From NCBI GenBank assembly GCA_001462255.1, contig LIUJ01000166.1, forward strand, positions 1-6,406: DNA of 6,406 bases, in the 5' to 3' direction. The notes beneath the pieces were generated by a model that worked only from the letters and a program-made list of their open reading frames with translations, had not been told where the DNA came from and ran no database searches. The translations under genes and the position numbers were made by a program. Of the stretch, positions 1-6,363 are shown in pieces; within the stretch, counting starts at the first letter, position 1, and each line of letters begins with the position of its first letter. The stretch comes from Fibrobacteria bacterium GUT77. GTDB taxonomy: Bacteria > Fibrobacterota > Chitinivibrionia > Chitinivibrionales > Chitinispirillaceae.

Positions 1-2
1 TA

Positions 3-68
3 AAAAATCTACTACGGATACGTAGGGGTGAGCGTAAAAAAGTGGAGAAAATCGCAATTTTTTTGTAA
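3..68 (+). CDS. Possible 3' end of an upstream gene (partial, weak)
   Basis: An open frame enters from the left edge and ends at TAA 66-68, giving about 21 residues that finish in RKKVEKIAIFL. The lysine/arginine-rich composition and hydrophobic end look protein-like, but a frame this short can be open by chance. I recognise no family. The same stretch contains a small perfect hairpin (CTACG-GATA-CGTAG, 12-25), so it could equally be non-coding intergenic DNA. No intrinsic terminator is obvious between this stop and the promoter at 140. Confidence 0.2.
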   Translation, partial: KNLLRIRRGERKKVEKIAIFL

Positions 69-139
69 AATGACCCCATTATCCGGCAATTCGCCGTCGG
101 CGTCCCCTCCCTGAAAATCCGGGGGCGGCTGAAAAAGAT

Positions 140-168
140 TTGCAAAACGGGTTAGCTGGTAGTATATT
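140..168 (+). promoter_or_regulatory. Sigma-70-like promoter of the deaminase operon
   Basis: TTGCAA at 140-145 (4 of 6 to the -35 consensus) and TATATT at 163-168 (5 of 6 to the -10 consensus) are separated by exactly 17 bases. Transcription would start near 175, leaving a very short leader that begins almost at the ribosome binding site. The position fits the deaminase gene, but start-site mapping is lacking and the unusually short leader leaves some doubt. Confidence 0.5.
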
Positions 169-174
169 AGGTAT

Positions 175-182
175 AAAGGAGG
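175..182 (+). promoter_or_regulatory. Ribosome binding site deciding a GTG start
   Basis: AAAGGAGG is a near-perfect Shine-Dalgarno sequence. It lies 4 bases before the GTG at 187, which is in the deaminase frame. The nearby ATG at 185 is in a different frame that gives no recognisable protein, so GTG at 187 is the better start. A second in-frame GTG at 199 would be 16 bases away, which is too far. Confidence 0.7.
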
Positions 183-186
183 CTAT

Positions 187-795
187 GTGGGTAAAGAGGT
201 GGAATCAAAAAGATACGCTGGGATTACAATATCCCTTCCGCCGTGGATGTTGCCGTTGCTTGACGGCATCCCGGAATCGGAGTCGTACGCCTCTCCCGAA
301 GCGCGGATGGCGTTTGTTGTGGAGTTGTCCCAAAAAAACATTGTCCACGGTACAGGAGGTCCATTCGCCGCCGCGGTTTTTGATATCGGGAGCGGTCGCC
401 TAATCGCTGCGGGCGTCAATATGGTAACGAGCTTAGGCCTTTCCGTCGCACATGCCGAGATAGTCGCTTTGGCGCAGGCGCAGGCCGTGTTGGGCGGTTT
501 TGACCTCGGCGGCGGCGGGATGCCGAATTGCGAGTTGGTAAGCTCAACCGAACCCTGCGCCATGTGCCTTGGCGCCGTCCCGTGGTCGGGCGCGCGGTCG
601 CTGGTTTGCGGTGCGCGCGACGAGGACGCGCGGGCCGCGGGGTTCGACGAGGGGGCGAAGCGTGAGGATTGGGTAGAAGGTCTTGAGGCGCGGGGAATTA
701 CCGTGCGGAGGAATGTTTTGCGCGAGAGCGCGGCGGCGGTACTGCGTGAGTACGCCGCCGCGGGCGGAGTAGTGTACAACGGGCGAAAGGGGTAA
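187..795 (+). CDS. Nucleoside/guanine deaminase-like protein (CDA fold)
   Basis: A 202-residue zinc-dependent deaminase of the cytidine deaminase superfamily (COG0590, the TadA/guanine deaminase group). The zinc and catalytic signature is complete: HAE at residues 89-91 (H89 zinc ligand, E91 proton shuttle) and EPCAMC at 122-127 (C124 and C127 zinc ligands). GTGGPFAAAVF (55-65) matches the substrate-side motif of the clade, and the C-terminal half (LVCGARDEDARAAGFDEG) resembles guanine-deaminase-like nucleoside deaminases more than TadA. Such enzymes hydrolyse an exocyclic amine of a purine or related base in the cytosol. The actual substrate cannot be read from the sequence. The N-terminal ~40 residues form the helical lead-in seen in this ~200-residue clade. 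The gene is GC-rich, starts with GTG, has its own promoter, and is followed after 3 bases by a small coupled gene. Family assignment is firm; substrate is open. Confidence 0.88.
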   Translation: MGKEVESKRYAGITISLPPWMLPLLDGIPESESYASPEARMAFVVELSQKNIVHGTGGPFAAAVFDIGSGRLIAAGVNMVTSLGLSVAHAEIVALAQAQAVLGGFDLGGGGMPNCELVSSTEPCAMCLGAVPWSGARSLVCGARDEDARAAGFDEGAKREDWVEGLEARGITVRRNVLRESAAAVLREYAAAGGVVYNGRKG

Positions 796-798
796 GCG

Positions 799-939
799 GT
801 GAACAACATACAAGCGAAGGACTGGGCGGAAGACGACTGGGGATGTCATAGCGGTATGGCCAGCAATCCCTACGACGAGGAAGAGCAGTCGCGTGAGGAT
901 AACCGGGCGCCGACGGAAGATCAGGCGGAGATGGAGTAA
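799..939 (+). CDS. Small acidic hypothetical protein coupled to the deaminase
   Basis: A 46-codon frame starts at GTG 799, three bases after the deaminase stop, with AAAGGGG (786-792) inside the end of the deaminase gene at a 6-base spacing. This points to translational coupling. The product begins MNNIQAKDWAEDDWGCHSGM and is strongly acidic (about a third D/E), with no signal peptide or membrane segment. The segment GCHSGMASNPYDEEE loosely recalls the G-x3-G...NPY pattern of small ribosome-modulation-factor/CrpP-like proteins, but the match is too short to assign and the second tryptophan-glycine block of those proteins is missing. GC-rich codon use matches the deaminase. It ends 16 bases before the convergent res gene. 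It could still be a chance frame, though spacing and composition favour a real gene. Confidence 0.5.
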   Translation: MNNIQAKDWAEDDWGCHSGMASNPYDEEEQSREDNRAPTEDQAEME

Positions 940-955
940 TCCAACACGCCGCTTT

Positions 956-3013
956 CTATTCGGTTTGGACGGCTTTTTTGAATGTTTCCTCGGTAATGAT
1001 GTCTTCGATTCCGTTTTGATACCGGTGGATCTTCCACGTTTCACCGGAGAGGATAGGTATGTAAAAGAATTGGCCGGTTAGCGCGGAGGCTTGTTTGTAG
1101 CATTTTCTAAGCTCGTTTATTTTGACTTCATATTGGTCGCTGTCTATTGCCTGTTGGTTCGATGTATTTAGACTTTTGACTTCAAAAATATGGACTCTGC
1201 CAAACCTGTCTTTCATTACAAAGTCAGGGTATGAGGCGTGTACACCGTCTAAGTAATACTCGAATTTAATCGCTGAATTCGGGATGTAGTTCTTGCCCCA
1301 TAAAAATATCGTTTTTTCGTCGGTATCGGCATCGCCAAAAAGGTCCGCTGGTTTGTTCTTCTTCATATTTCGTATAGTGACGGGTTTGACAGCGTTTCGT
1401 CTAGATATATCTATTAACATCGCCACCCACTCGCTTTCGGCGTCGCTGTCGAAAGAAAACCTGTCGATACCGTCTTTGCGTTCCCATACCCAGTCGTTAA
1501 TTCTTTGGTAATGGCCGTTGTCCGTATAATAACTCGTTATTGGGAAAGATACATCCGTATTGATTTCCATACTTTGCGTGTAATCGCATTTATAGTCGCG
1601 GTTTTTAGCGGCGATTTCTGTTATGTTCTCCGCGACAAGCCACCATTTAGAGTAATCGGTCGCGTATTCATAGACCATATTTTTTACATCGTTGTCCACG
1701 TACTCTATCTTTCTTGCAAGGTCAAAAATGCTTGTCGGTCTGTTTGACAGTTCCTTGTCGGCCAAATAGCCGGTCAAATTGAAATCATTCTTTTCGGTGA
1801 GGCTTTTGAGGCGTGTAGTTTTGATTCTTATGTTGTCGATTGTATCGACCGGATTGTCGTGTAGCTTGACGCCGAAAGCCGGAGTTTTGTCGTCTTTAAT
1901 TCCCCATATCCAAGCCTTTACCGCAAGTTCTTGGGCATCCTCGGATAGGGTTTCAAAGTCGAGCAACCGTGGGTTACGGCGTACCCGTCCCATGACTTGC
2001 TCGTCTAATTGCTTGCTTTTGGTGTCTCTGACTTGGTATAGCATACAAGCGCGAGGGATGTCCCACCCCTCCGAAATAACCATTTTAAAGATAATGATGT
2101 CGATTTCGGCGTTGTTGGTTTTGGCGTAGTCTCTCCATTGTTCACCGGGGGGTAACGTCTTGACTTTGTCGTTTGTATCGTCGTCTTTATGTTCATGAGT
2201 GATTTTCATCCATTTTAGGGCGGTTTTGTTTATTGCCGGCATTATGACGTTGGACAGTTCCTCCTCCGCTTTATCCTTGTTGGATATTTGAATGATTAAG
2301 CACGGGTTTACGCCCAAGAGATTACGGTAATCTTCCTTTATCTCCTCAAACTTCGCAATGGCGTCTTCGACGGTGTCTTCATCGTCTCCCCATTCGATTG
2401 CTTTGATGAGTTTACTATTTACGGCGTCCTCGACTTTGATTTCGACGTCCGGGTGTTGTCCGCGTGAGAGTTTGGGGGTTGCCGAAAAGTTTATGATTTT
2501 CTGAAAGTTGTCTGAAAGTTCGTCTAAATTGTTGGTCGCGACGTGGCATTCGTCCCGAATAAGGATAATCTCTTTGTTTTTAAGTGCGTCTTTTGGTGTG
2601 AGTTCGTGCAAAAAAGCCGCCATTGCGCCCTGCTGCTTTAGGCGGCTGTCTTTCTTGTATAGGTCGCGGGGTAGCACGTATACATTATAGTCTGTGGGGA
2701 TGTAGAGGCGTTCCTCGTTCGTATTCTCGCTATTGATAAGATAAGGGTTGAGGGCTGGGAAGTAACCTTTATCTTTGTAGTCCATAAATTTTTCATAGTT
2801 TTGTTGGGCGAGACCGCTTTTTGATAGGGTGGATACGATAAATATCCGGTTGGAGTGCGCTTTGGATAAGGCACGATTCATAAAGTCTGCCATCATGTAG
2901 GTCTTGCCGCTTCCTGTGGGAGCTTTGAAGATGATTTCTTTCTTGGTAGTCTTCAACTCCTCGACAAGAGCGCTGACGGCTTCGTGCTGTTGGTTTATTA
3001 TCTCTTGGAGCAT
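956..3013 (-). CDS. res: Type III restriction enzyme, Res subunit (helicase-nuclease)
   Basis: A 685-residue superfamily 2 helicase with a C-terminal nuclease, the cutting subunit of a Type III restriction system. Helicase motifs in order: Walker A APTGSGKT at 31-38, Walker B/DEAD-type box DECH at 154-157, motif III SAT at 177-179, motif V around MVISEGWDIP (311-320), and motif VI QVMGRVRRNPR at 339-349. A PD-(D/E)xK nuclease core follows near the C-terminus: P596-D597 and E611-V-K613 within HIFEVK. All key residues are present, so the enzyme is probably active. Res subunits work in complex with Mod, which supplies site recognition. They are often 850-1000 residues, so this is a compact form. 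The gene starts 5 bases after the mod stop, with GGAG inside the end of mod as its ribosome site, indicating one operon and coupled translation. It converges on the small acidic gene with a 16-base gap. Confidence 0.9.
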   Translation of the reverse strand: MLQEIINQQHEAVSALVEELKTTKKEIIFKAPTGSGKTYMMADFMNRALSKAHSNRIFIVSTLSKSGLAQQNYEKFMDYKDKGYFPALNPYLINSENTNEERLYIPTDYNVYVLPRDLYKKDSRLKQQGAMAAFLHELTPKDALKNKEIILIRDECHVATNNLDELSDNFQKIINFSATPKLSRGQHPDVEIKVEDAVNSKLIKAIEWGDDEDTVEDAIAKFEEIKEDYRNLLGVNPCLIIQISNKDKAEEELSNVIMPAINKTALKWMKITHEHKDDDTNDKVKTLPPGEQWRDYAKTNNAEIDIIIFKMVISEGWDIPRACMLYQVRDTKSKQLDEQVMGRVRRNPRLLDFETLSEDAQELAVKAWIWGIKDDKTPAFGVKLHDNPVDTIDNIRIKTTRLKSLTEKNDFNLTGYLADKELSNRPTSIFDLARKIEYVDNDVKNMVYEYATDYSKWWLVAENITEIAAKNRDYKCDYTQSMEINTDVSFPITSYYTDNGHYQRINDWVWERKDGIDRFSFDSDAESEWVAMLIDISRRNAVKPVTIRNMKKNKPADLFGDADTDEKTIFLWGKNYIPNSAIKFEYYLDGVHASYPDFVMKDRFGRVHIFEVKSLNTSNQQAIDSDQYEVKINELRKCYKQASALTGQFFYIPILSGETWKIHRYQNGIEDIITEETFKKAVQTE

Positions 3014-3018
3014 TGTTA

Positions 3019-4731
3019 CTACTCCAATCTTTTCTGCGTAATTTCAAAGTTATTACATACCCACAACGTTTTTTCTTTAACGGTGTCAATTTTCTCTTGT
3101 CCGTAGAGCGTCTCATCTATGACGTCAAAAGGCGTCTTGCCTGCGGTAGATTCAAAGTTTGCGACTTCCGCAATATCCAAAACTAATAGGTTGCCGCCCA
3201 ATGGTTTGTTCTTTTTAGCCCATTCAAAATCATTACTCTCATCGTAGCATTTGCCGGTCATCACTCGTTTTAGGCGTTTGCTTGTAGCGTTAATGGCTAT
3301 TCCATTGGGTGTTAGCGGCGTTATCTCATTATTCGTAACTAAAATAAATTGTCTTTTTCCTTCGTCGCCATCCTCTTTGTTAAGTTCCAAAACCGCTTGA
3401 CCCGTTGTACCGGAACCTGCGAAAAAATCAAGAATAATACTATCATTATTTGAGTATAAACTTAAGGCTTTTTTTATTAGACCAACGGGTTTAGGATATT
3501 CAAAGCACTTTTCACCGCTTAAAATACTTTTCAACGCTTTTGTAGCGTCTTGGCTATGTCCGACTTCTTCGTATTTCCACAGTGTCAATATTTCTTCGTT
3601 ATCTCGGTCAACCTCTACGTCTTCATTTCTCCAAACGGTCATTGGGGTAATACCGGGTTTGCGAAGTTCAGATAAAAATCGTTTAACCCTAGGAACACCG
3701 TTACCGTCTGAACCGAACCATATTCTATTGTCATTGCGTTTTTCGGCAAATACGCTTTTTGAAAGGCTCCAACTGCGTCCTTTAGGCGGTGTTACAACGC
3801 GTCCGCCTGGCGTGGTAATAGGGTATATATTTTCTTCAACGGCAGGACCTACCGATAAATTGTCCGAACTCCAAACGCCTCTTGGATCATTATCCGGGTT
3901 GGTATATCGGTTATCCGCCTCTTCATCACGCTTTCGGCCTTTGCAAAAAGCGGTTTCTTCGTTTTTCGCAAAACAGAGCATATAGTCATGGCTTACAGAA
4001 AAATGTCTCTTCAAACTTATAGGGGCAAACGCTCTTTCCCAAACAATGCTCGCAATGAAATTGCTCTCCCCGAATACTTCATCAAATAAACCCCGAACAT
4101 ACGCCATATTTCTATCGTCAATACTACAAAAAATCACCCCCGAATCGCTCAAAAGCCGCTTCGCCAATAAAAGTCGCGGATAAAGCATAGACAGAAGATT
4201 ATCCCGTGTAATCGCGTTTTCATAGTTAGTTTTAGCGAAATACCCCATATAATCTTTACCATAAGGCGGGTCAATATAAATAACATCCACCCGCCCCTTG
4301 TACTCAATAAGCAAATTCAACAAAGCCGGATAGTTGTCGCCGATAATGAGTTTGTGGGTCAAAGCGTCTTTGTCCGTGCCGAAAGACAGTTCAGTGTTCT
4401 TCTTGAAATACCGGATGGTATCACCCAGCTTCTCTAATCTCTTGTCAAAGTGAAACCCGGTTCTTTTGTAGGTAGTACCGAGCTCGGCTATCATAATAGC
4501 CTCGTTCAGCGTATCGGCGTTTAGGACGAGCTTCTTCAGCAGGTCAAAGTTGTTTGGTTCGAGTATCTTGTCGGCTACCCGCTTTTCGAGGTCTGCGATT
4601 ATGTCGGCTTTGCCGTCCGCCTTTCTGTCTGCGGTCGGGGTGGATTTCTTCGCCGCGGCAGAGACCACTTTGGGGGTTGCGACCGTTTTGGGTTTTGGAC
4701 TGCTAGGGTGTGAGGGTTTCTTCTCGTTCAT
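3019..4731 (-). CDS. mod: Type III DNA methyltransferase, Mod subunit (adenine-N6)
   Basis: A 570-residue DNA adenine-N6 methyltransferase of the beta order: catalytic motif IV DPPY at 154-157 (in VDVIYIDPPYGKDYMG) precedes the S-adenosylmethionine motif I DFFAGSG at 435-441. FEYPKPVGLIKKAL (410-423) is the motif X region ahead of motif I. The stretch of about 225-400 between the catalytic and cofactor halves is the target recognition domain; the recognised sequence cannot be predicted from it. Mod methylates one strand of an asymmetric site and directs Res to unmethylated sites. Residues 1-45 are an extra Lys/Pro/Ala/Thr-rich tail, probably disordered. No simple-sequence repeat of the kind that makes mod genes phase-variable is visible. 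The ATG at 4731 is the only in-frame start nearby, but it lacks a clear Shine-Dalgarno. The gene heads the mod-res operon. Confidence 0.92.
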   Translation of the reverse strand: MNEKKPSHPSSPKPKTVATPKVVSAAAKKSTPTADRKADGKADIIADLEKRVADKILEPNNFDLLKKLVLNADTLNEAIMIAELGTTYKRTGFHFDKRLEKLGDTIRYFKKNTELSFGTDKDALTHKLIIGDNYPALLNLLIEYKGRVDVIYIDPPYGKDYMGYFAKTNYENAITRDNLLSMLYPRLLLAKRLLSDSGVIFCSIDDRNMAYVRGLFDEVFGESNFIASIVWERAFAPISLKRHFSVSHDYMLCFAKNEETAFCKGRKRDEEADNRYTNPDNDPRGVWSSDNLSVGPAVEENIYPITTPGGRVVTPPKGRSWSLSKSVFAEKRNDNRIWFGSDGNGVPRVKRFLSELRKPGITPMTVWRNEDVEVDRDNEEILTLWKYEEVGHSQDATKALKSILSGEKCFEYPKPVGLIKKALSLYSNNDSIILDFFAGSGTTGQAVLELNKEDGDEGKRQFILVTNNEITPLTPNGIAINATSKRLKRVMTGKCYDESNDFEWAKKNKPLGGNLLVLDIAEVANFESTAGKTPFDVIDETLYGQEKIDTVKEKTLWVCNNFEITQKRLE

Positions 4732-4750
4732 GGATATTAATATACATCAT
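4703..4750 (-). other. Short upstream frame overlapping the mod start
   Basis: Two tandem ATG codons at 4750-4745 open a 15-residue frame (MMYINIHEREETLTP) that runs out of frame through the mod ATG at 4731 and stops at 4703-4705. It has no clear ribosome site, and neither does mod. It may be incidental, or it may lower or couple mod translation. Confidence 0.2.
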
Positions 4751-4786
4751 GGGCGGAAGCGGTAGTTAAAAAATCTTGTCCCGTCC

Positions 4787-4815
4787 CCTACTATTACAAA
4801 ACATATATTAGTAGG
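4787..4815. repeat. Inverted repeat CCTACTA-N15-TAGTAGG over the mod promoter
   Basis: CCTACTA at 4787-4793 and TAGTAGG at 4809-4815 are perfect 7-bp inverted arms with a 15-base AT-rich spacer, so the arm centres are 22 bp (about two helical turns) apart. The repeat covers the spacer and overlaps the -10 end of the predicted mod promoter. That geometry suits a dimeric repressor or activator binding one DNA face. No T-run follows, so it is not an intrinsic terminator. The operator role is inferred; no regulator gene is visible in the window. Confidence 0.45.
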
Positions 4816-4821
4816 TATCAA
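4793..4821 (-). promoter_or_regulatory. Sigma-70-like promoter of mod-res
   Basis: On the - strand, TTGATA (4821-4816, 5 of 6 to consensus) and TGTAAT (4798-4793, 5 of 6) are separated by exactly 17 bases. The predicted transcription start near 4786 gives a leader of about 55 bases before the mod ATG. This is the best promoter match in the window and its location fits the operon. Confidence 0.6.
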
Positions 4822-4867
4822 CGTTATTGGTCGCCATTGCCCCACCCTTCCGGCGTTGTGTCGCCTC

Positions 4868-4916
4868 AAAAAAATTAAAAAAAAGACTTGCTTTTCGGTT
4901 GCGCAGATATTATTTT
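4868..4916 (+). promoter_or_regulatory. Promoter of tRNA-Lys with A-rich upstream tract
   Basis: TTGCTT at 4888-4893 (3 of 6) and TATTTT at 4911-4916 (5 of 6) are 17 bases apart. An A-rich tract at 4868-4884 immediately upstream resembles an UP element, which is common ahead of stable-RNA genes. Transcription would start near 4923, about 44 bases before the mature tRNA 5' end, leaving a leader to be removed by RNase P. The weak -35 keeps confidence moderate. Confidence 0.45.
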
Positions 4917-4966
4917 ATTGTAAGTTGTTGATTTTAAAGTACGTTAATTTTTGCCGACGAAAAAAC

Positions 4967-5039
<73 letters not shown>

Positions 5040-5046
5040 CTTACCT

Positions 5047-5082
5047 AACCCCCGTAAAATCAAAAGGTTACGGGGGTTTTTT
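5047..5082 (+). terminator. Intrinsic terminator of tRNA-Lys
   Basis: AACCCCCGTAA (5047-5057) and TTACGGGGGTT (5068-5078) form a perfect 11-bp stem with a 10-base loop, and a run of six T (5077-5082) follows. It starts 7 bases after the tRNA. There is no T-run on the other strand, so it serves the + strand only. Confidence 0.88.
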
Positions 5083-5097
5083 AATTTTCAAAATTAA
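5081..5097. repeat. Perfect AT-rich palindrome next to the terminator
   Basis: TTAATTTT, a central C, and AAAATTAA form a perfect 17-base palindrome that abuts the terminator T-run. A looser pair, CAAAAT (5101-5106) and ATTTTG (5121-5126), and a CCAAAA/TTTTGG hairpin (5100-5118) follow at once. The cluster sits between the tRNA and the integrase, where recombination protein sites would be expected, but it may simply be AT-rich intergenic structure. Confidence 0.4.
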
Positions 5098-5124
5098 CCC
5101 CAAAATACCCCTTTTTGGCCATTT

Positions 5125-5157
5125 TGTAGTCGCGTTGTAGTCGCGTTTGTAGTCGCG
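5125..5157. repeat. Three direct copies of TGTAGTCGCG, candidate integrase arm sites
   Basis: TGTAGTCGCG occurs at 5125-5134, 5136-5145 and 5148-5157, with repeat periods of 11 and 12 bases, so the copies face nearly the same side of the helix. They lie 85 bases from the tRNA 3' end and 11 bases beyond the integrase stop codon. Tandem ~10-bp arm-type sites flanking the core are known for lambda-type and island integrases with an N-terminal arm-binding domain, and this integrase appears to have one. The repeat is seen directly; the arm-site role is inferred. Confidence 0.55.
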
Positions 5158-5168
5158 TCTTTACTTGA

Positions 5169-6344
5169 CTATCCCATAGCCGTTTTGAATACCATATTCT
5201 GCGCTGAAAAGAGGCCGTCAAGGTGGTAGTAGTTCTTCAACATATCCGTGGACGTCCACCCTGCCGCCGAAGCCACGTCATACGGAAGGTTCCCTCCCCT
5301 TATCAGGTCGGTGACCGCCATGTGCCGCAGGTCGTGTATCCGCATATCCTCTATCCCCGCCTTTTCCAAGCAATGCTTCCAGGCATAGCGGAGGATGTGG
5401 GTTAGCGGTTTGTACTGACCGTCCTCCTCCTTATAAAACAGGTAAGGGCAGTCGGCAGGGATGGATTTGAAGTAATCCACCATATCAGGCGGAACCGGCT
5501 TATGGATGGGGATGCCCGCTTTGCTTTGGTGTTCGGGGATGTAAATTGTGTTGGTCTGCGGATTGTACTGATCCCTACGCGCCTCCGTTAGCTCACTTAG
5601 CCTACACGGACAGGCGAGCATAAACCGGATAATAGGCAGGGCGAAAGGGCGATGCTCTTCTACCGCTTTGAGTAACTTATACCTCTCAACATCGGAGAGG
5701 TAGCGGTTGCGGGGCACCTCCTTACCGATAGCAAACTTGATCTTTGTGATCGGATTGCGATCAATGTGTTCAAGGTTTACGAGCAACGTAAAGACAGCCC
5801 GAACAATGGCTGTGTAACGGTTCAATGAAGCCACCCCCCTCGCCTTCCCGTAGATTGTGGGCTCCTTCATTATCTTCTGACGGTAGGCGGCAAACTTCTC
5901 GGCGAAACCCTTGATTGGGATGTGCCCCAACTCCTTTTTGACGAAGAGGATCATCTTCTCGTGCTTCGCAGATAGCTTACCGCGCTCACGCCTGTTTTGC
6001 AAAAATAGGTCAACGGCCTCTGAAAATGTGTTTATGCCGCTCGACAACGGAGCTGTCAAAGAACCTGCCAAACTCGGTGTTACTGTTACCGAAGCCGTCT
6101 CGGAAACCGGTATAGGCTGATGAACCTCAACCTTAGCCAAATCCTCCAACAGCCTCGCCTCGGCGAGTTGGGCATCCAACTTTGTCCCCGCCACCGTTGC
6201 CTGCCTCTTGAGGGGGAACGGTGAGTTGGGAACTCTTTTTGAGACTTCAACGTGCCATTTGTTGAGCCCCATATTTCTGATCGACATACGGTCAAGTCCT
6301 TTCCACCGCACGCCTTCCACATTAAACAAATTAGTTGATGCCAT
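5169..6344 (-). CDS. int: Tyrosine recombinase / island integrase
   Basis: A 391-residue phage-type integrase. Residues ~18-72 (MGLNKWHVEVSKR ... LLEDLAK) resemble an AP2-like arm-binding domain. A Ser/Thr/Pro-rich linker (~76-103) follows, then the SAM-like core-binding domain (~105-200, FSEAVDLFLQNRRERG) and the catalytic domain (~213-380). The catalytic set is complete: R248 in CRLSEL, K275 in QSKAG, H337 and R340 in HDLRH, W363 in the H/W position, and nucleophile Y372 in KNYYH. The usual TG before the first arginine is CPC here, a mild deviation. The gene points at the 3' end of tRNA-Lys, 129 bases away, the standard layout of a tRNA-integrated island, so the element probably continues rightward. 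The ATG at 6344 is preceded by AAGGAG. Length is typical and there is no sign of decay. It could belong to a prophage, island or integrative conjugative element; the window does not tell. Confidence 0.92.
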   Translation of the reverse strand: MASTNLFNVEGVRWKGLDRMSIRNMGLNKWHVEVSKRVPNSPFPLKRQATVAGTKLDAQLAEARLLEDLAKVEVHQPIPVSETASVTVTPSLAGSLTAPLSSGINTFSEAVDLFLQNRRERGKLSAKHEKMILFVKKELGHIPIKGFAEKFAAYRQKIMKEPTIYGKARGVASLNRYTAIVRAVFTLLVNLEHIDRNPITKIKFAIGKEVPRNRYLSDVERYKLLKAVEEHRPFALPIIRFMLACPCRLSELTEARRDQYNPQTNTIYIPEHQSKAGIPIHKPVPPDMVDYFKSIPADCPYLFYKEEDGQYKPLTHILRYAWKHCLEKAGIEDMRIHDLRHMAVTDLIRGGNLPYDVASAAGWTSTDMLKNYYHLDGLFSAQNMVFKTAMG

Positions 6345-6354
6345 AAGATAAAAG

Positions 6355-6360
6355 CTCCTT
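6355..6360 (-). promoter_or_regulatory. Ribosome binding site of the integrase
   Basis: AAGGAG preceded by an A-run lies 10 bases before the ATG at 6344 on the - strand. The spacing is at the long end of the useful range but supports this start. Confidence 0.6.
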
Positions 6361-6363
6361 TTT

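Noticed and set aside
101..127. CGTCCCC / GGGGGCG hairpin (one T-G pair) upstream of the deaminase promoter
   Set aside because: No T-run follows on either strand and the loop is 13 bases, so it is not a convincing terminator. It matches no riboswitch I recognise.
159..178. TATATTAG/GGTAT shared between the deaminase promoter and the mod operator region (4804-4820)
   Set aside because: The match needs a two-base gap and consists mainly of -10-like AT bases. Chance similarity is likely.
183..809. Long open frame on the - strand opposite the deaminase
   Set aside because: It mirrors a GC-rich gene, where the antisense frame stays open easily. Its product is low-complexity Ala/Pro/Arg/Ser and has no recognisable motif, whereas the + frame has a complete deaminase signature.
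187..939. Deaminase plus small protein as part of the anti-phage system
   Set aside because: It is on the opposite strand, has its own promoter and different composition, and the deaminase resembles a widespread metabolic clade. Proximity alone does not support a joint defence role.
940..979. Possible terminator: GCCG/CGGC with T6 at 974-979
   Set aside because: The stem is only about 4 bp with an 18-base loop, and the T-run is inside the res coding region. Too weak to call.
544..1044. - strand frame spanning the deaminase 3' half, the small gene and the res end
   Set aside because: It crosses three better-supported genes, is Arg/Pro-rich, and has no ribosome site or family signal.
4600..4731. 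Simple-sequence repeat for phase variation in mod
   Set aside because: No tandem unit repeats more than two or three times at the 5' end, so there is no support for slipped-strand switching.
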